Notes: generated from the letters alone by a model not told the origin. Shown: positions 1-8,419, counted from the stretch's first letter. The stretch: 62,227 nucleotides of DNA from an uncultured Pelagibacteraceae bacterium (GCA_902559605.1 CACEIC010000001.1:105056-167282), one strand, 5' to 3'. Translations and numbers: made by a program.

Positions 1-253
1 AAAAAATTATGTAATTAAAACTATTGTAAAAGGTGATGAAAAAATTCCTGAAATTTCAGCCGCATCGATTATTGCTAAAGTTGAAAGAGATAAGCTAATG
101 AAAAAGATGTCTTTTTCTTTTAAAAAATACGGCTGGGATAATAATGCAGGTTATGGAACCAAGGATCATATTAAAGCTATTAAAAAATTTGGAGTGACTA
201 GATTTCATAGAAAAACCTTTCAACCAATACACAAGATATTGAGTCTTAAATAA
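1..253 (+). CDS. rnhB: Ribonuclease HII, C-terminal part (cut by window edge)
   Basis: The window opens inside an open frame (first full codon at base 2) that is too truncated for the ORF track. It encodes about 83 residues of the C-terminal half of RNase HII, which cleaves the RNA strand of RNA/DNA hybrids and removes single ribonucleotides misincorporated in DNA. Family features visible are the EISAASIIAKVERD segment and a downstream YGWDNNAGYGTKDH segment typical of the RNase HII core. The stop is TAA at 251-253. It lies directly upstream of ccrM, a neighbour arrangement also known from Caulobacter. The N-terminal catalytic acidic residues lie outside the window. Confidence 0.93.
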   Translation, partial: KNYVIKTIVKGDEKIPEISAASIIAKVERDKLMKKMSFSFKKYGWDNNAGYGTKDHIKAIKKFGVTRFHRKTFQPIHKILSLK

Positions 254-292
254 TAATCATAACAATTATCAATCAATAAATTCAATCACAGG

Positions 293-321
293 TTGACGTA
301 GACTCCTGACTGGAGTCTAAT
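293..321 (+). promoter_or_regulatory. ccrM promoter with two GANTC sites in a hairpin inside the spacer
   Basis: A sigma70-like promoter reads -35 TTGACG (293-298), a 17-nt spacer, and -10 TCTAAT (316-321). The spacer is almost entirely an inverted repeat, TAGACTCC (299-306), tgact, GGAGTCTA (312-319). Each arm holds a GANTC site, GACTC at 301-305 and GAGTC at 313-317, which is the target of the CcrM methylase encoded just downstream. A third GANTC (GAGTC, 241-245) lies at the end of rnhB. In Caulobacter, GcrA acts on promoters with methylated GANTC between -35 and -10, and the ccrM promoter is itself methylation-sensitive. Extending this to the present organism is inference. Confidence 0.6.
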
Positions 322-334
322 TCAAAAATATAAA

Positions 335-1408
335 ATGATCATTTCAGACATAAAAAATAAAATTATTAATGGAGATAGTATTAAGGAATTAAAAAAAATT
401 CCGGCTGAAAGTTTTGATCTGATATTTGCAGATCCACCTTACAACCTTCAACTGAAAAAAGAATTAAGTCGACCTGATAGATCTAAAGTCGATGCTGTAG
501 ACGATGCATGGGATAAATTTGATAGTTTTAAAAGTTATGATGAGTTTTCAGTTCAATGGCTTAAAGAATGTAAAAGAATTTTAAAAAAAAATGGATCTTT
601 ATGGGTCATAGGAAGTTATCATAATATTTTTAGAGTTGGTTCAAAAATGCAAGATTTAGGTTTTTGGATACTAAATGATGTGATTTGGAACAAAAAAAAC
701 CCTATGCCAAATTTTAGAGGAACACGTTTTACGAATGCGCACGAAACACTTATATGGGCATCAAAATGTGAAGGCTCAAAATATACTTTTAATTATCAAT
801 CACTTAAATGTTTAAACGATGATCTACAGATGAGATCTACATGGAATTTACCTATATGTAATGGAAAAGAAAGACTTAAAAATAATGGTAACAAAGTTCA
901 CTCAACACAAAAGCCAGAGTCTTTATTGCACAGAATTATATTAGCATCGTCTAATAAAGGCGATTTGGTATTGGACCCGTTTCTCGGTACGGGAACAACT
1001 GCTGTAGTTTCAAAAAAGTTAGGTAGAAATTATTTTGGTATAGAAAAAGAAAAAAACTATTTTGAAGCTGCAAGTAAAAGAATTAAAAATACAAAAATTA
1101 TAGAAGATGAATATTTAGATACTATAAAAAATAATAGATCCAAACCAAGAGTGCCATTTGGATCTTTGGTTGAATTAGGAATTATTAAACCTGGTACTGA
1201 AATTTTTGATCAAAAAAAACAAATCAATGCGAAAATTATGATTGACGGTAGTATAAAATATCGGAAATCAGAAGGATCAATTCATAAAGTTGCTGCACAA
1301 ATATTAGGTGCTGAGAGCTGTAACGGTTGGACTTTTTGGTATTATAAATCAGGTAATTCACTCAAACCAATTGATGATTTGAGGCAAAGACTAAGGCCAA
1401 CTACTTAA
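335..1408 (+). CDS. ccrM: CcrM-type adenine-N6 DNA methyltransferase (GANTC)
   Basis: Transfers a methyl group from S-adenosylmethionine to adenine, predicted in GANTC, the cell-cycle-regulated methylation of alphaproteobacteria. The order of motifs is that of a beta-class methylase: catalytic DPPY at residues 33-36, then the SAM-binding DPFLGTGTT at 214-222. The last 80 or so residues (PRVPFGSLVELGII onward) match the RAMA-like C-terminal domain that CcrM enzymes have and most restriction methylases lack. Length 357 is close to Caulobacter CcrM. There is no cognate nuclease beside it, so it is probably an orphan regulatory methylase. Its stop shares TTAA with the convergent flavoprotein gene. 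Confidence 0.93.
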   Translation: MIISDIKNKIINGDSIKELKKIPAESFDLIFADPPYNLQLKKELSRPDRSKVDAVDDAWDKFDSFKSYDEFSVQWLKECKRILKKNGSLWVIGSYHNIFRVGSKMQDLGFWILNDVIWNKKNPMPNFRGTRFTNAHETLIWASKCEGSKYTFNYQSLKCLNDDLQMRSTWNLPICNGKERLKNNGNKVHSTQKPESLLHRIILASSNKGDLVLDPFLGTGTTAVVSKKLGRNYFGIEKEKNYFEAASKRIKNTKIIEDEYLDTIKNNRSKPRVPFGSLVELGIIKPGTEIFDQKKQINAKIMIDGSIKYRKSEGSIHKVAAQILGAESCNGWTFWYYKSGNSLKPIDDLRQRLRPTT

Positions 1409-2529
1409 TTTCTATAAATTTTTCCAAGATAACTCTCTAGAAATTTTTTATTTTTTGATAAAAATTTCAAAATAATATTTCTAATTAATATTATTATTGG
1501 ATTAGTTAAATGGAAGGCAAAATGGTTTAATTTTGATCTTTTATTTACTAGTAATATTTTACTTATCTTATCTTTATAAATACTATTTGAATTTGTAATA
1601 TTTTCTAAAATACCATTTGCTGTTTCAATACTTTGAGAAGCGCCTTGTGCAAAAGAAGGTGGAAAAGCAAATAAAGCATCACCACTCAAATAAGTATTTT
1701 GATATTTTAGTGTAGGTAATTCAGTGCTTACAAATACAGGAAAACACTTAATATTTGCTAAACTTTCGAAATTTATAATAGAATTTTGTGAAATAAAGTC
1801 TTTTAAAGATTTTATAAATGTTTCTGAATTAAGAATATTTTTATCTTCAATTTCTTTAGTAGTTAGTTTCTTTTTGATTATAGCAACGAAATTATATTCG
1901 AGTTTTTGATTTACAGGATAAGTTACATAGTGAAAATTTGACCCCATATAAACAGAAATATTATCTTTTTCATGTTGTTTTAAATTCGCCCTTAAAGCAA
2001 TATTCCCATTAAAAATTGGGTTTAAATGATTATTTGATATTTGAGATTTTAATTTTGAAAAAACACCGTCTGCAATTACTATATAATCGAAACTTTCATT
2101 CTTATTATTCCAAGAAATCTTTATTTTTTCATTATATTCGATATTTTGAATTTTGGCTTTAAATTGAATTTTTTCCTCAGGTATATTGCCAATTAAAAAC
2201 TTTATTAATGTTGATCTTTTAAGTGTTGTGTAGCGGTCATTTACATTATTGAATTGCTTTAAATCAATTTCACAAATCTTTTTAATATTATTAGCCTGGA
2301 AAAAATTAACTTTTGTTGGATAATAAACATCTGATGCTGAAATATTTTTAAATCCAATTTTATTCAACAAATTAATACTATTAACTGAAAGTTGAATACC
2401 ATAACCTTCATTTAAATTGAGGTAATCTTTTTTTTCAAATATTTTATAGTCTATTTCAGTATTTTTGTTTAATTCATTTGCAAGATACAAACCAGATATA
2501 CCAGCTCCAACAATTGCAACTTTTTTCAT
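1405..2529 (-). CDS. FAD-dependent monooxygenase, UbiH/salicylate hydroxylase-like
   Basis: A 374-residue single-component flavoprotein of the aromatic hydroxylase type. The N-terminus has the dinucleotide-binding Rossmann motif GAGISGLYLANEL. Near residue 280 there is a GDALFAFPPSFAQGASQSIE segment, the second FAD-contact motif of the PHBH/UbiH group. NAD(P)H-dependent hydroxylation of an aromatic or quinone-like substrate is the family role; the substrate cannot be read from the sequence. Its start overlaps the mutY stop (ATGA), so the two are translationally coupled. A ubiquinone-pathway hydroxylase is possible but unproven. Confidence 0.8.
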   Translation of the reverse strand: MKKVAIVGAGISGLYLANELNKNTEIDYKIFEKKDYLNLNEGYGIQLSVNSINLLNKIGFKNISASDVYYPTKVNFFQANNIKKICEIDLKQFNNVNDRYTTLKRSTLIKFLIGNIPEEKIQFKAKIQNIEYNEKIKISWNNKNESFDYIVIADGVFSKLKSQISNNHLNPIFNGNIALRANLKQHEKDNISVYMGSNFHYVTYPVNQKLEYNFVAIIKKKLTTKEIEDKNILNSETFIKSLKDFISQNSIINFESLANIKCFPVFVSTELPTLKYQNTYLSGDALFAFPPSFAQGASQSIETANGILENITNSNSIYKDKISKILLVNKRSKLNHFAFHLTNPIIILIRNIILKFLSKNKKFLESYLGKIYRN

Positions 2530-3518
2530 TCAGATTTTGAGATGGTATAAAATATTTTTTTAGTAAATGATGGAATTATTTCTGAGCTTAATTTATCTTT
2601 TTTGATTAATATTTTATTTTTAATCTTTGGAGGTCTTTTTGAGTTATTTAACAAAATTTTCATTTCCATATTAGATAATTTTATATTAATTTTTTTATTA
2701 TTTGAATAATTATACTTACTTTCTCGAACTTCAGTCATAGGAAAAATTGGCATATTTTTCAAAAATTTAAATTTATCATTTTTGACTAATAAGTAGTTAT
2801 TATGTTTTTTGTAAATAGTCGCTTCGAAATATTTAGTTTTTATTTCTTTATTAAATTTGGTCAATTCAAAGTCATTTTTTTTTTGAGATATACAATTTTT
2901 ATTTAAAGGACATTCCTTACAACTTGGATTTTTTGGTTTGCATATTAAAGCACCTATCTCCATGATTGCTTGAGAGTAATCACTAGCGCGATCGGACAGT
3001 CCAAAAAAATTAATTTTTGTTTTTAAAAAATCTTTAGATATTTCATTCTGCTTTTTTAAATATAGAGTTCTTTTAAGAATTCTCTCTACATTTCCATCTA
3101 AAGGAATAGTTTTAAGGTTAAATGCTATAGACATTATTGCTTTGGATGTATATTCACCTACTCCTGGTAATTGTAACAACTTTTCATAGGATCTTGGCAA
3201 CTTACCATGGAAATCTCTAATAATTATAATTGCACTTTTTTTTAGATTTCTTGCTCTTGAATAATAACCAAGACCTTCCCAATGTTTCATTAAGATCTTT
3301 TCGTCGACATTTGCCAATGATTGAAAGGTTGGAATTTGTTTTACAAATTTTTTAAAATAAGGAATAACAGTTTTTACTTGAGTTTGCTGTAACATAAATT
3401 CACTAACAAACGTAAAATATTCTTTTTGCCTCTGAGAAACTTTTTTTCTCCAAGGTAAAATTCTTTTATTATTATCGTACCAAAGTAGAATTTTATTTGG
3501 TATGTTTTTACTATTCAT
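2526..3518 (-). CDS. mutY: A/G-specific adenine glycosylase MutY
   Basis: Removes adenine mispaired with 8-oxoguanine or guanine in base excision repair. The catalytic glutamate sits in SEFMLQQTQV (about residue 40). The helix-hairpin-helix LPGVGEYTSKAI is followed by the catalytic aspartate in PLDGNVERI. The iron-sulfur ligands are spaced C-x6-C-x2-C-x5-C (CKPKNPSCKECPLNKNC). I chose the ATG at 3518 over the ORF-track start at 3563 because the extra 15 residues are not family-like and would run into the divergent gene. A NUDIX-like C-terminal domain is present but poorly conserved. Confidence 0.93.
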   Translation of the reverse strand: MNSKNIPNKILLWYDNNKRILPWRKKVSQRQKEYFTFVSEFMLQQTQVKTVIPYFKKFVKQIPTFQSLANVDEKILMKHWEGLGYYSRARNLKKSAIIIIRDFHGKLPRSYEKLLQLPGVGEYTSKAIMSIAFNLKTIPLDGNVERILKRTLYLKKQNEISKDFLKTKINFFGLSDRASDYSQAIMEIGALICKPKNPSCKECPLNKNCISQKKNDFELTKFNKEIKTKYFEATIYKKHNNYLLVKNDKFKFLKNMPIFPMTEVRESKYNYSNNKKINIKLSNMEMKILLNNSKRPPKIKNKILIKKDKLSSEIIPSFTKKIFYTISKSE

Positions 3519-4001
3519 ATGAGTCAAAAATATAATACTAAGCAGAGATATAACTCCATTCAAGGTTTAAGATCTTTTAAAGATACTTTACCCACAGAAG
3601 CAAAAAGAATAATTAGTAAAAAAGGTAAAATTTATAATGAAACTTTAGATAATTGGAAATATTTAGTAGGTAAAGATTTATTTAAAGTAAGCTTTCCTAA
3701 GTCATATAAAAGTTCAAACAAGTTATCGGGCAGTCGTTTAAATATTTTAGTAAAGAGGGGAAATGAAGTTGACGTTGAGTATTCTAAAAAAGAAATAATA
3801 AAAAAAATTAATGTTTTTTTTGGCTATCATGTTTTAGATGACATTAAATTGAATACATTTGATGGAAAAATTGAAGAAAGCCATAAAAATACCGCTATTA
3901 ATGCGACAAAAAATAAACATATAAAGAGCATAAATAATATTAAAAATGACAAAATAAAAAACTCACTGTTAGAGCTAAGTAAACATTTTAAAATAAAATG
4001 A
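3519..4001 (+). CDS. DUF721 (DciA-like) protein
   Basis: A 160-residue protein of the DUF721 family. The conserved block runs from GLRSFKDTLP through NWKYLVGKDL, SFPKS and EVDVEYSKKEIIKKINVFFGYH, which is the alphaproteobacterial form. DciA members of this family load the replicative helicase, but that role is only established for some branches, so the function here is inferred. The C-terminus after about residue 110 is lysine- and asparagine-rich and looks disordered. The ATG at 3519 directly abuts the mutY start on the other strand. It overlaps the downstream thioredoxin-like gene by 4 bp (ATGA). Confidence 0.8.
   Translation: MSQKYNTKQRYNSIQGLRSFKDTLPTEAKRIISKKGKIYNETLDNWKYLVGKDLFKVSFPKSYKSSNKLSGSRLNILVKRGNEVDVEYSKKEIIKKINVFFGYHVLDDIKLNTFDGKIEESHKNTAINATKNKHIKSINNIKNDKIKNSLLELSKHFKIK
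3535..3563 (-). promoter_or_regulatory. Candidate mutY promoter inside the DUF721 coding region
   Basis: On the minus strand TTGAAT (complement of 3558-3563) is separated by exactly 17 nt from TAGTAT (complement of 3535-3540). The expected transcription start lies about 9 nt upstream of the mutY ATG, so the mRNA would have almost no leader and no Shine-Dalgarno. The element lies inside the first codons of the divergent gene because the two start codons abut. Chance matches to AT-rich promoter consensus are frequent in this genome. Confidence 0.4.
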
Positions 4002-4573
4002 AAAAAATAATTCTTGTCTCAATTTTAATTTTTTTTAATTTCATTAATGCTAATTCTGAAGTTAAACCAATTTTAGTAGGGAATGCAGACTCAAAAGTTA
4101 AGTTGATGGTTTTTGAATCTTTAACTTGCAGTTTTTGTGCAAATTTTCATAAAAATATTTATCCTAAACTAAAAGAGGATTTTATTGATAAAGGATTGAT
4201 CTCAATAGAATTTAAAAGCTTCCCATTAGATATCATTGCATTTAATGCAACTAAATTAGCGCATTGTAGAAATGATGGTGAGCATGAAATTTTGCATCAC
4301 CTTTATTTAAATCAAGACAAGTGGATCAAGGGAAAAAATGAATTAGAAGCAAATCAAGCAATGAAAAAATTTATTGATAATACTGAATATAATCTTGATT
4401 TTGATAAGTGCTTGGCTGATAAAAAAATAGAGGATCACATTTTAGAAGACCGAATCGAAGGTGTTAAAAAGTATAAAGTGAATGCTACTCCTACAGTCAT
4501 AATTAACGGAAAAAAGTTTGAAAATCACTCAAACTATAAAAAATTAAAAAAATACATTGAAAAACTGATATAA
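3998..4573 (+). CDS. Exported DsbA-family thiol oxidoreductase
   Basis: A 191-residue protein with a lysine-started hydrophobic signal sequence (about residues 1-19), so it should be periplasmic. The thioredoxin-fold active site is CSFC at residues 44-47 and the cis-proline loop is ATPTVI near residue 164, as in DsbA/BdbD-like proteins of the thioredoxin_4 group. The family forms or isomerises disulfides in exported proteins. It is translationally coupled to DUF721 upstream, and smc follows after 8 nt. No DsbB partner is encoded in the window. Confidence 0.87.
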   Translation: MKKIILVSILIFFNFINANSEVKPILVGNADSKVKLMVFESLTCSFCANFHKNIYPKLKEDFIDKGLISIEFKSFPLDIIAFNATKLAHCRNDGEHEILHHLYLNQDKWIKGKNELEANQAMKKFIDNTEYNLDFDKCLADKKIEDHILEDRIEGVKKYKVNATPTVIINGKKFENHSNYKKLKKYIEKLI

Positions 4574-4581
4574 GTCAGTGA

Positions 4582-7155
4582 ATGGAATTTAAAAAAATCC
4601 AACTAAATGGATTTAAGTCTTTTGCTGAAAAAACAAATTTCCTGATTGAAGAAGGTTTAACTGGGATAGTTGGCCCAAACGGTTGTGGCAAATCAAATAT
4701 AGTGGAATCTTTGCGATGGTGTATGGGTGAGACATCGGCAAAAAGTATGAGAGGTTCAGGAATGGAAGACGTTATATTTTCTGGAACTTCAAACAAACCA
4801 TCAAAAAATATTGCAGAGGTTTTAGTGAACTTATCAAATGACAACAAAGATGGTCCTCTACAATATAATGAGCTTGATGAAATTGAAATAAGAAGAAAAA
4901 TAGAAAAAGATAAAGGCTCAAAATTTTATATAAATGGGAAAGAAGTTAGAGCTAAAGATGCTCAAATGTTTTTTGCAGATTTATCAACAGGTGCTCATTC
5001 ACCTTCGATTATTAGTCAAGGTAGAATTGGAGCATTGGTCACGGCAAAACCTTCTGATCGAAGAGCTATTTTAGAAGAAGCGGCTGGTATAGCGGGTTTA
5101 CATGTTAGAAGACACGAAGCAGAATTACGATTAGGAGCGGCAGAAAATAATTTAAAAAGGGCAGATGAATTAAGAAGACAACAGGAAAGACAATTAGCAA
5201 ATTTGCAAAAGCAAGCTGAAGAGGCTGCAAAATACAAATCTATTTCAGAAGAAATAAAAAAAGTTGAGGCAGGTTTATATTATTTACGTCTTTTAGAAAT
5301 TGATAATGAAATTAAAGTAGAGAATGAGATCAACAATGAGGCTGATGATCAAGTTAAGTCCTTCAATGAAAAATTAGAGGATTTAAGCATGAAAATTATT
5401 GAAAAGAATAAAAATGTAAATCCTATAAGAGAAAAAAATCAAGAAAACTTGTCAAAAATTCAGAGATTAAATCTAGAGTTAAAAAGTTTAGATGAGGAAA
5501 AAGACAGAGTTAACGATGAAATACAATCAATTAGAAAGGCTTTAGGTGTAATTGATGACGATATTGTTAGAGAAAAAAGCATAATCATTGATGCAAACTC
5601 TAATGAAAAAAGACTTAGAGAAGAAAAAGAAAATTTAATAACAGTCGATTCAAAATATTATGAAACTGAAAAATTGTCAGGTTTAGATTTGGTAAATGCA
5701 AAAGGGAAATTAAAAGATGAGCAAGATAAGTTAGAGAGAATACTAGAAAATCTAAACCTTGATACTCTAAAAAAGAATTCAGAAACTATTGATTTAGCAA
5801 GCGAGCAGTTAGATAAAGCAAAAGAAATGCTCTCAGAGAATAATATCAATGGTGCAACTAATTTAATAGATGAATGCAAAATAAATCTTTCGTTTTTAAA
5901 AATGAAAATTAATGAAATGCATGATGACGATTTAGCGATAACAGTAACTAAGAAAAACGAAGAAATCAAAAGTCTACAGGAAGAATATGCTGAAGCGTTT
6001 AGTACAAATCAAAATATTAAAAAAGAATCAATCAAGAGAAGTGAAAGAATTAAAATAATTGATCAAGAAATAGAAAGTTGGAAAAACTTATTAGTAAATT
6101 CTGAAAAAATGGTTAATGAATTAAATAGTAGAAAAGATACTCAACAAAAAAAATTAGATGACCTAGAAAAACAACCTCAAACGCAAGCTGAAAGAAAAGG
6201 GCAAATATCAGAAAATTTAAGAATTTCTGAAAAAGAAAAAAGTGATAATGAAATATTAATAGATGAACTAGATAAAGAGATTAACGAATTAAGAAGCAAT
6301 CTGAATACAACAAAGGAAGAGTCTATTGAAATAAGAGAGCGAAAAGCAAGCTCTGGAGCAACAATCGATGGTTTGAATAAAAGAAGAAATGATTTACTAG
6401 AAAGAGTATCAACAGAACTTAATTTAAAAGAAGAAGAGATACTAAATTTTTCAAATTTAAAAGATGCATCTGAATATCCAGATACAGTAACACAAGAGGA
6501 ATTACTTGATGAAAGAAAAAGGGAAAGAGAAAAATTAGGCTCTGTCAACTTAAGAGCAGATGAAGAAACTTCAAAATATGAAGATGAAATTAAAAAAATG
6601 GAAAAAGATAGACAAGATTTAGTAACTGCAATTATAAAATTAAAAGAAAGTATTAATGAACTAAATCAGAAAGGTAGGGAAAGACTTCTAGATGCTTTTG
6701 AAAAAGTGAATAGAAAGTTCAATGAAGTTTATACCAAACTATTTAATGGAGGTAGTGCAAAACTAGAGCTAGTAGACTCTGATGATCCTTTAGATGCAGG
6801 ATTAGAAATGTTGGTAAGTCCACCAGGAAAAAGATTACAATCAATAACTTTACTATCTGGAGGTGAACAGGCCCTGACTGCTTTATCATTAATCTTTGCA
6901 GTGTTTCTTACTAATCCAGCTCCAATATGTGTTCTCGATGAAGTAGACGCACCTCTCGATGATGCGAATGTAACAAGATTTTGCAATCTTTTGACGGAAC
7001 TAACTAAAATCACATCTACAAGATTTATTATTGTAACTCACCACGCTTTAACCATGTCTAAAATGGACAGACTATATGGTGTAACAATGCCAGAAAAAGG
7101 AATTAGCCAACTAGTTGCTGTAGATCTTCAAAAAGCAGAGAGTATGGTTGCTTAA
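4582..7155 (+). CDS. smc: SMC chromosome segregation ATPase, short form apparently without hinge
   Basis: Both halves of an SMC ATPase head are present. Walker A is GPNGCGKS at 31-38 with the Q-loop region SIISQGRIG; near the C-terminus the signature LSGGEQ begins at about 758 and Walker B is VLDEVDAPLDD near 783. The head is the chromosomal SMC type (GFKSFAEK, EEAAGI, SVNLRADEE), not Rad50/SbcC. At 857 residues it is about 300 shorter than usual bacterial SMCs. The middle reads as charged coiled coil, with no recognisable glycine-rich hinge domain. A looser segment around 380-450 is the only candidate fold-back. No scpA/scpB lie in the window. atpI starts 2 nt after its stop. Confidence 0.92.
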   Translation: MEFKKIQLNGFKSFAEKTNFLIEEGLTGIVGPNGCGKSNIVESLRWCMGETSAKSMRGSGMEDVIFSGTSNKPSKNIAEVLVNLSNDNKDGPLQYNELDEIEIRRKIEKDKGSKFYINGKEVRAKDAQMFFADLSTGAHSPSIISQGRIGALVTAKPSDRRAILEEAAGIAGLHVRRHEAELRLGAAENNLKRADELRRQQERQLANLQKQAEEAAKYKSISEEIKKVEAGLYYLRLLEIDNEIKVENEINNEADDQVKSFNEKLEDLSMKIIEKNKNVNPIREKNQENLSKIQRLNLELKSLDEEKDRVNDEIQSIRKALGVIDDDIVREKSIIIDANSNEKRLREEKENLITVDSKYYETEKLSGLDLVNAKGKLKDEQDKLERILENLNLDTLKKNSETIDLASEQLDKAKEMLSENNINGATNLIDECKINLSFLKMKINEMHDDDLAITVTKKNEEIKSLQEEYAEAFSTNQNIKKESIKRSERIKIIDQEIESWKNLLVNSEKMVNELNSRKDTQQKKLDDLEKQPQTQAERKGQISENLRISEKEKSDNEILIDELDKEINELRSNLNTTKEESIEIRERKASSGATIDGLNKRRNDLLERVSTELNLKEEEILNFSNLKDASEYPDTVTQEELLDERKREREKLGSVNLRADEETSKYEDEIKKMEKDRQDLVTAIIKLKESINELNQKGRERLLDAFEKVNRKFNEVYTKLFNGGSAKLELVDSDDPLDAGLEMLVSPPGKRLQSITLLSGGEQALTALSLIFAVFLTNPAPICVLDEVDAPLDDANVTRFCNLLTELTKITSTRFIIVTHHALTMSKMDRLYGVTMPEKGISQLVAVDLQKAESMVA

Positions 7156-7157
7156 TA

Positions 7158-7433
7158 ATGGATGAAGACCAGTTTAAAACTCGCCTAAAAATTGCAAAAA
7201 ATAAAACCGATAAAGACAAAAAATCTGAAGAGGGAAATAAAGGCTCAAGTATGGGATCAGCCTTCAAAATGAGCACGGAATTGGTATCTGCAGTGGCTGT
7301 TGGGACAATTATTGGGTTTATTTTAGACAATTGGTTTGGTACTAAACCTTGGTTAATTTTAATATTTTTTTTTATTGGTGTAGTAGCTGGAATTATGAAC
7401 GTTATTAGATCAGCAAAAAAAATGCAAAAATAG
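7158..7433 (+). CDS. atpI: ATP synthase protein I
   Basis: A 91-residue membrane protein with a charged, lysine-rich N-terminus followed by two hydrophobic helices (about 33-53 and 60-82) linked by the family-typical DNWFGTKPW turn. AtpI helps assemble or stabilise the F0 c-ring and is not a core subunit. It heads the F0 gene group and begins 2 nt after the smc stop, which suggests co-transcription with smc. Confidence 0.9.
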   Translation: MDEDQFKTRLKIAKNKTDKDKKSEEGNKGSSMGSAFKMSTELVSAVAVGTIIGFILDNWFGTKPWLILIFFFIGVVAGIMNVIRSAKKMQK

Positions 7434-7440
7434 TAGGCAA

Positions 7441-8172
7441 ATGGCAGCAAATCCAATGTACCAATTCAACGTTTACCGAATTGGTCCAGAAATTAAAATA
7501 AATAACATAGACATTTCATTCACAAACGCGAGTTTGTTTATGGTCATAAGTTCACTAGCAATATTAATTATTTTTAATTTAGGTACGAAGAGATCTATCA
7601 TACCAAATAAAATTCAATTACTTGCGGAACTCAGTTACTCTTTTATTTCAAAAATGATAAGTGATACAGCTGGATCAAAAGCTAAGCCTTACTTTTCTTT
7701 CATATTTTCTTTATTCATGTTTGTTTTGTTTTGTAACATGTTTGGGATGATACCATACTCTTTTACTGTCACTAGCCACATCATTGTAACTTTTGTATTA
7801 GCGGCATTTATATTTGTAGGAGTAACAATAATTGGATTTATTAAACATGGACTTGGATATCTAAAACTTTTTGTACCAAGTGGAGTTCCAATGGTTTTAT
7901 TGCCATTAATAGTTGTTATAGAAATAATTTCATACTTAAGTAGACCAATTAGTTTATCAGTTAGATTGTTTGCAAATATGATGGCAGGCCATACGATGAT
8001 GAAAGTTTTTGGAGGTTTCGTAGTTAGCTTAGGAATTGTTGGGGGCTGGCTACCACTAGGTTTTTCAGTTGCATTAACAGGTTTGGAGATATTAGTTGCT
8101 TTTCTTCAAGCATATGTATTTGCAATTTTAACATGTATCTATTTGAATGATGCATTAAATTTACACCATTAA
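7441..8172 (+). CDS. atpB: ATP synthase F0 subunit a
   Basis: The proton-channel subunit of F0, 243 residues, with five or six membrane helices. The essential arginine lies in SLSVRLFANMMAGH (Arg175), which faces the c-ring carboxylate. The C-terminal ALTGLEILVAFLQAYVF helix is typical of the family. It lies between atpI and atpE in the usual alphaproteobacterial order, where F0 and F1 genes are in separate operons; no F1 genes are present in this window. Confidence 0.96.
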   Translation: MAANPMYQFNVYRIGPEIKINNIDISFTNASLFMVISSLAILIIFNLGTKRSIIPNKIQLLAELSYSFISKMISDTAGSKAKPYFSFIFSLFMFVLFCNMFGMIPYSFTVTSHIIVTFVLAAFIFVGVTIIGFIKHGLGYLKLFVPSGVPMVLLPLIVVIEIISYLSRPISLSVRLFANMMAGHTMMKVFGGFVVSLGIVGGWLPLGFSVALTGLEILVAFLQAYVFAILTCIYLNDALNLHH

Positions 8173-8179
8173 TTAACAT

Positions 8180-8186
8180 AAGGAGG
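8180..8186 (+). promoter_or_regulatory. Strong Shine-Dalgarno of atpE
   Basis: AAGGAGG ends 5 nt before the atpE ATG. It is the closest match to the full anti-16S consensus that I noticed in the window, where most genes have weak or no Shine-Dalgarno sequence. This fits the need for many copies of subunit c per complex. Confidence 0.8.
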
Positions 8187-8191
8187 ATATA

Positions 8192-8419
8192 ATGGAATTA
8201 GAAGCAGCAAAAATGATAGGAGCAGGATTAGCAGCAATTGCGCTTGCAGGTGCAGGAGTTGGAATTGGGATAATTTTTGGAAATTATCTTTCAGGTGCAA
8301 TGAGAAATCCATCCGCAGCTCAAAAGCAGTTTCCAAACTTGTTATTAGGCTTTGCATTAGCGGAAGCGACTGGTTTATTTGGATTAGTTGTTGCATTAAT
8401 TATTCTTTTCGCGTTTTAA
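8192..8419 (+). CDS. atpE: ATP synthase F0 subunit c
   Basis: The 75-residue hairpin protein that forms the rotor ring. Helix 1 carries the glycine repeat GAGVGIGIIFG and helix 2 carries the ion-binding carboxylate Glu58 in ALAEATGLF. The polar loop is RNPSAAQ. The residues around Glu58 resemble proton-type alphaproteobacterial c subunits rather than the sodium-binding pattern; this is by inspection only. It is preceded by a strong ribosome binding site. Confidence 0.96.
   Translation: MELEAAKMIGAGLAAIALAGAGVGIGIIFGNYLSGAMRNPSAAQKQFPNLLLGFALAEATGLFGLVVALIILFAF

Noticed and set aside
254-334. CtrA box (TTAA-N7-TTAA) upstream of ccrM
   Set aside because: One TTAA half-site occurs near 246, but no partner follows at the right spacing.
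3519-3563. Longer mutY N-terminus as given in the ORF track
   Set aside because: The extra 15 residues are not family-like and would overlap the divergent DUF721 gene; the inner ATG gives the normal MutY beginning.
5016-7013. Antisense ORFs of 73-123 codons within smc (5016-5237, 5658-5969, 6177-6548, 6729-7013)
   Set aside because: Serine/phenylalanine/leucine-rich products typical of the reverse frame of a Glu/Lys-rich coiled coil; no start context and fully inside a well-supported gene.
8169-8396. Minus-strand 75-codon ORF opposite atpE
   Set aside because: Leu/Gln-rich mirror image of the subunit c helices; atpE is certain.
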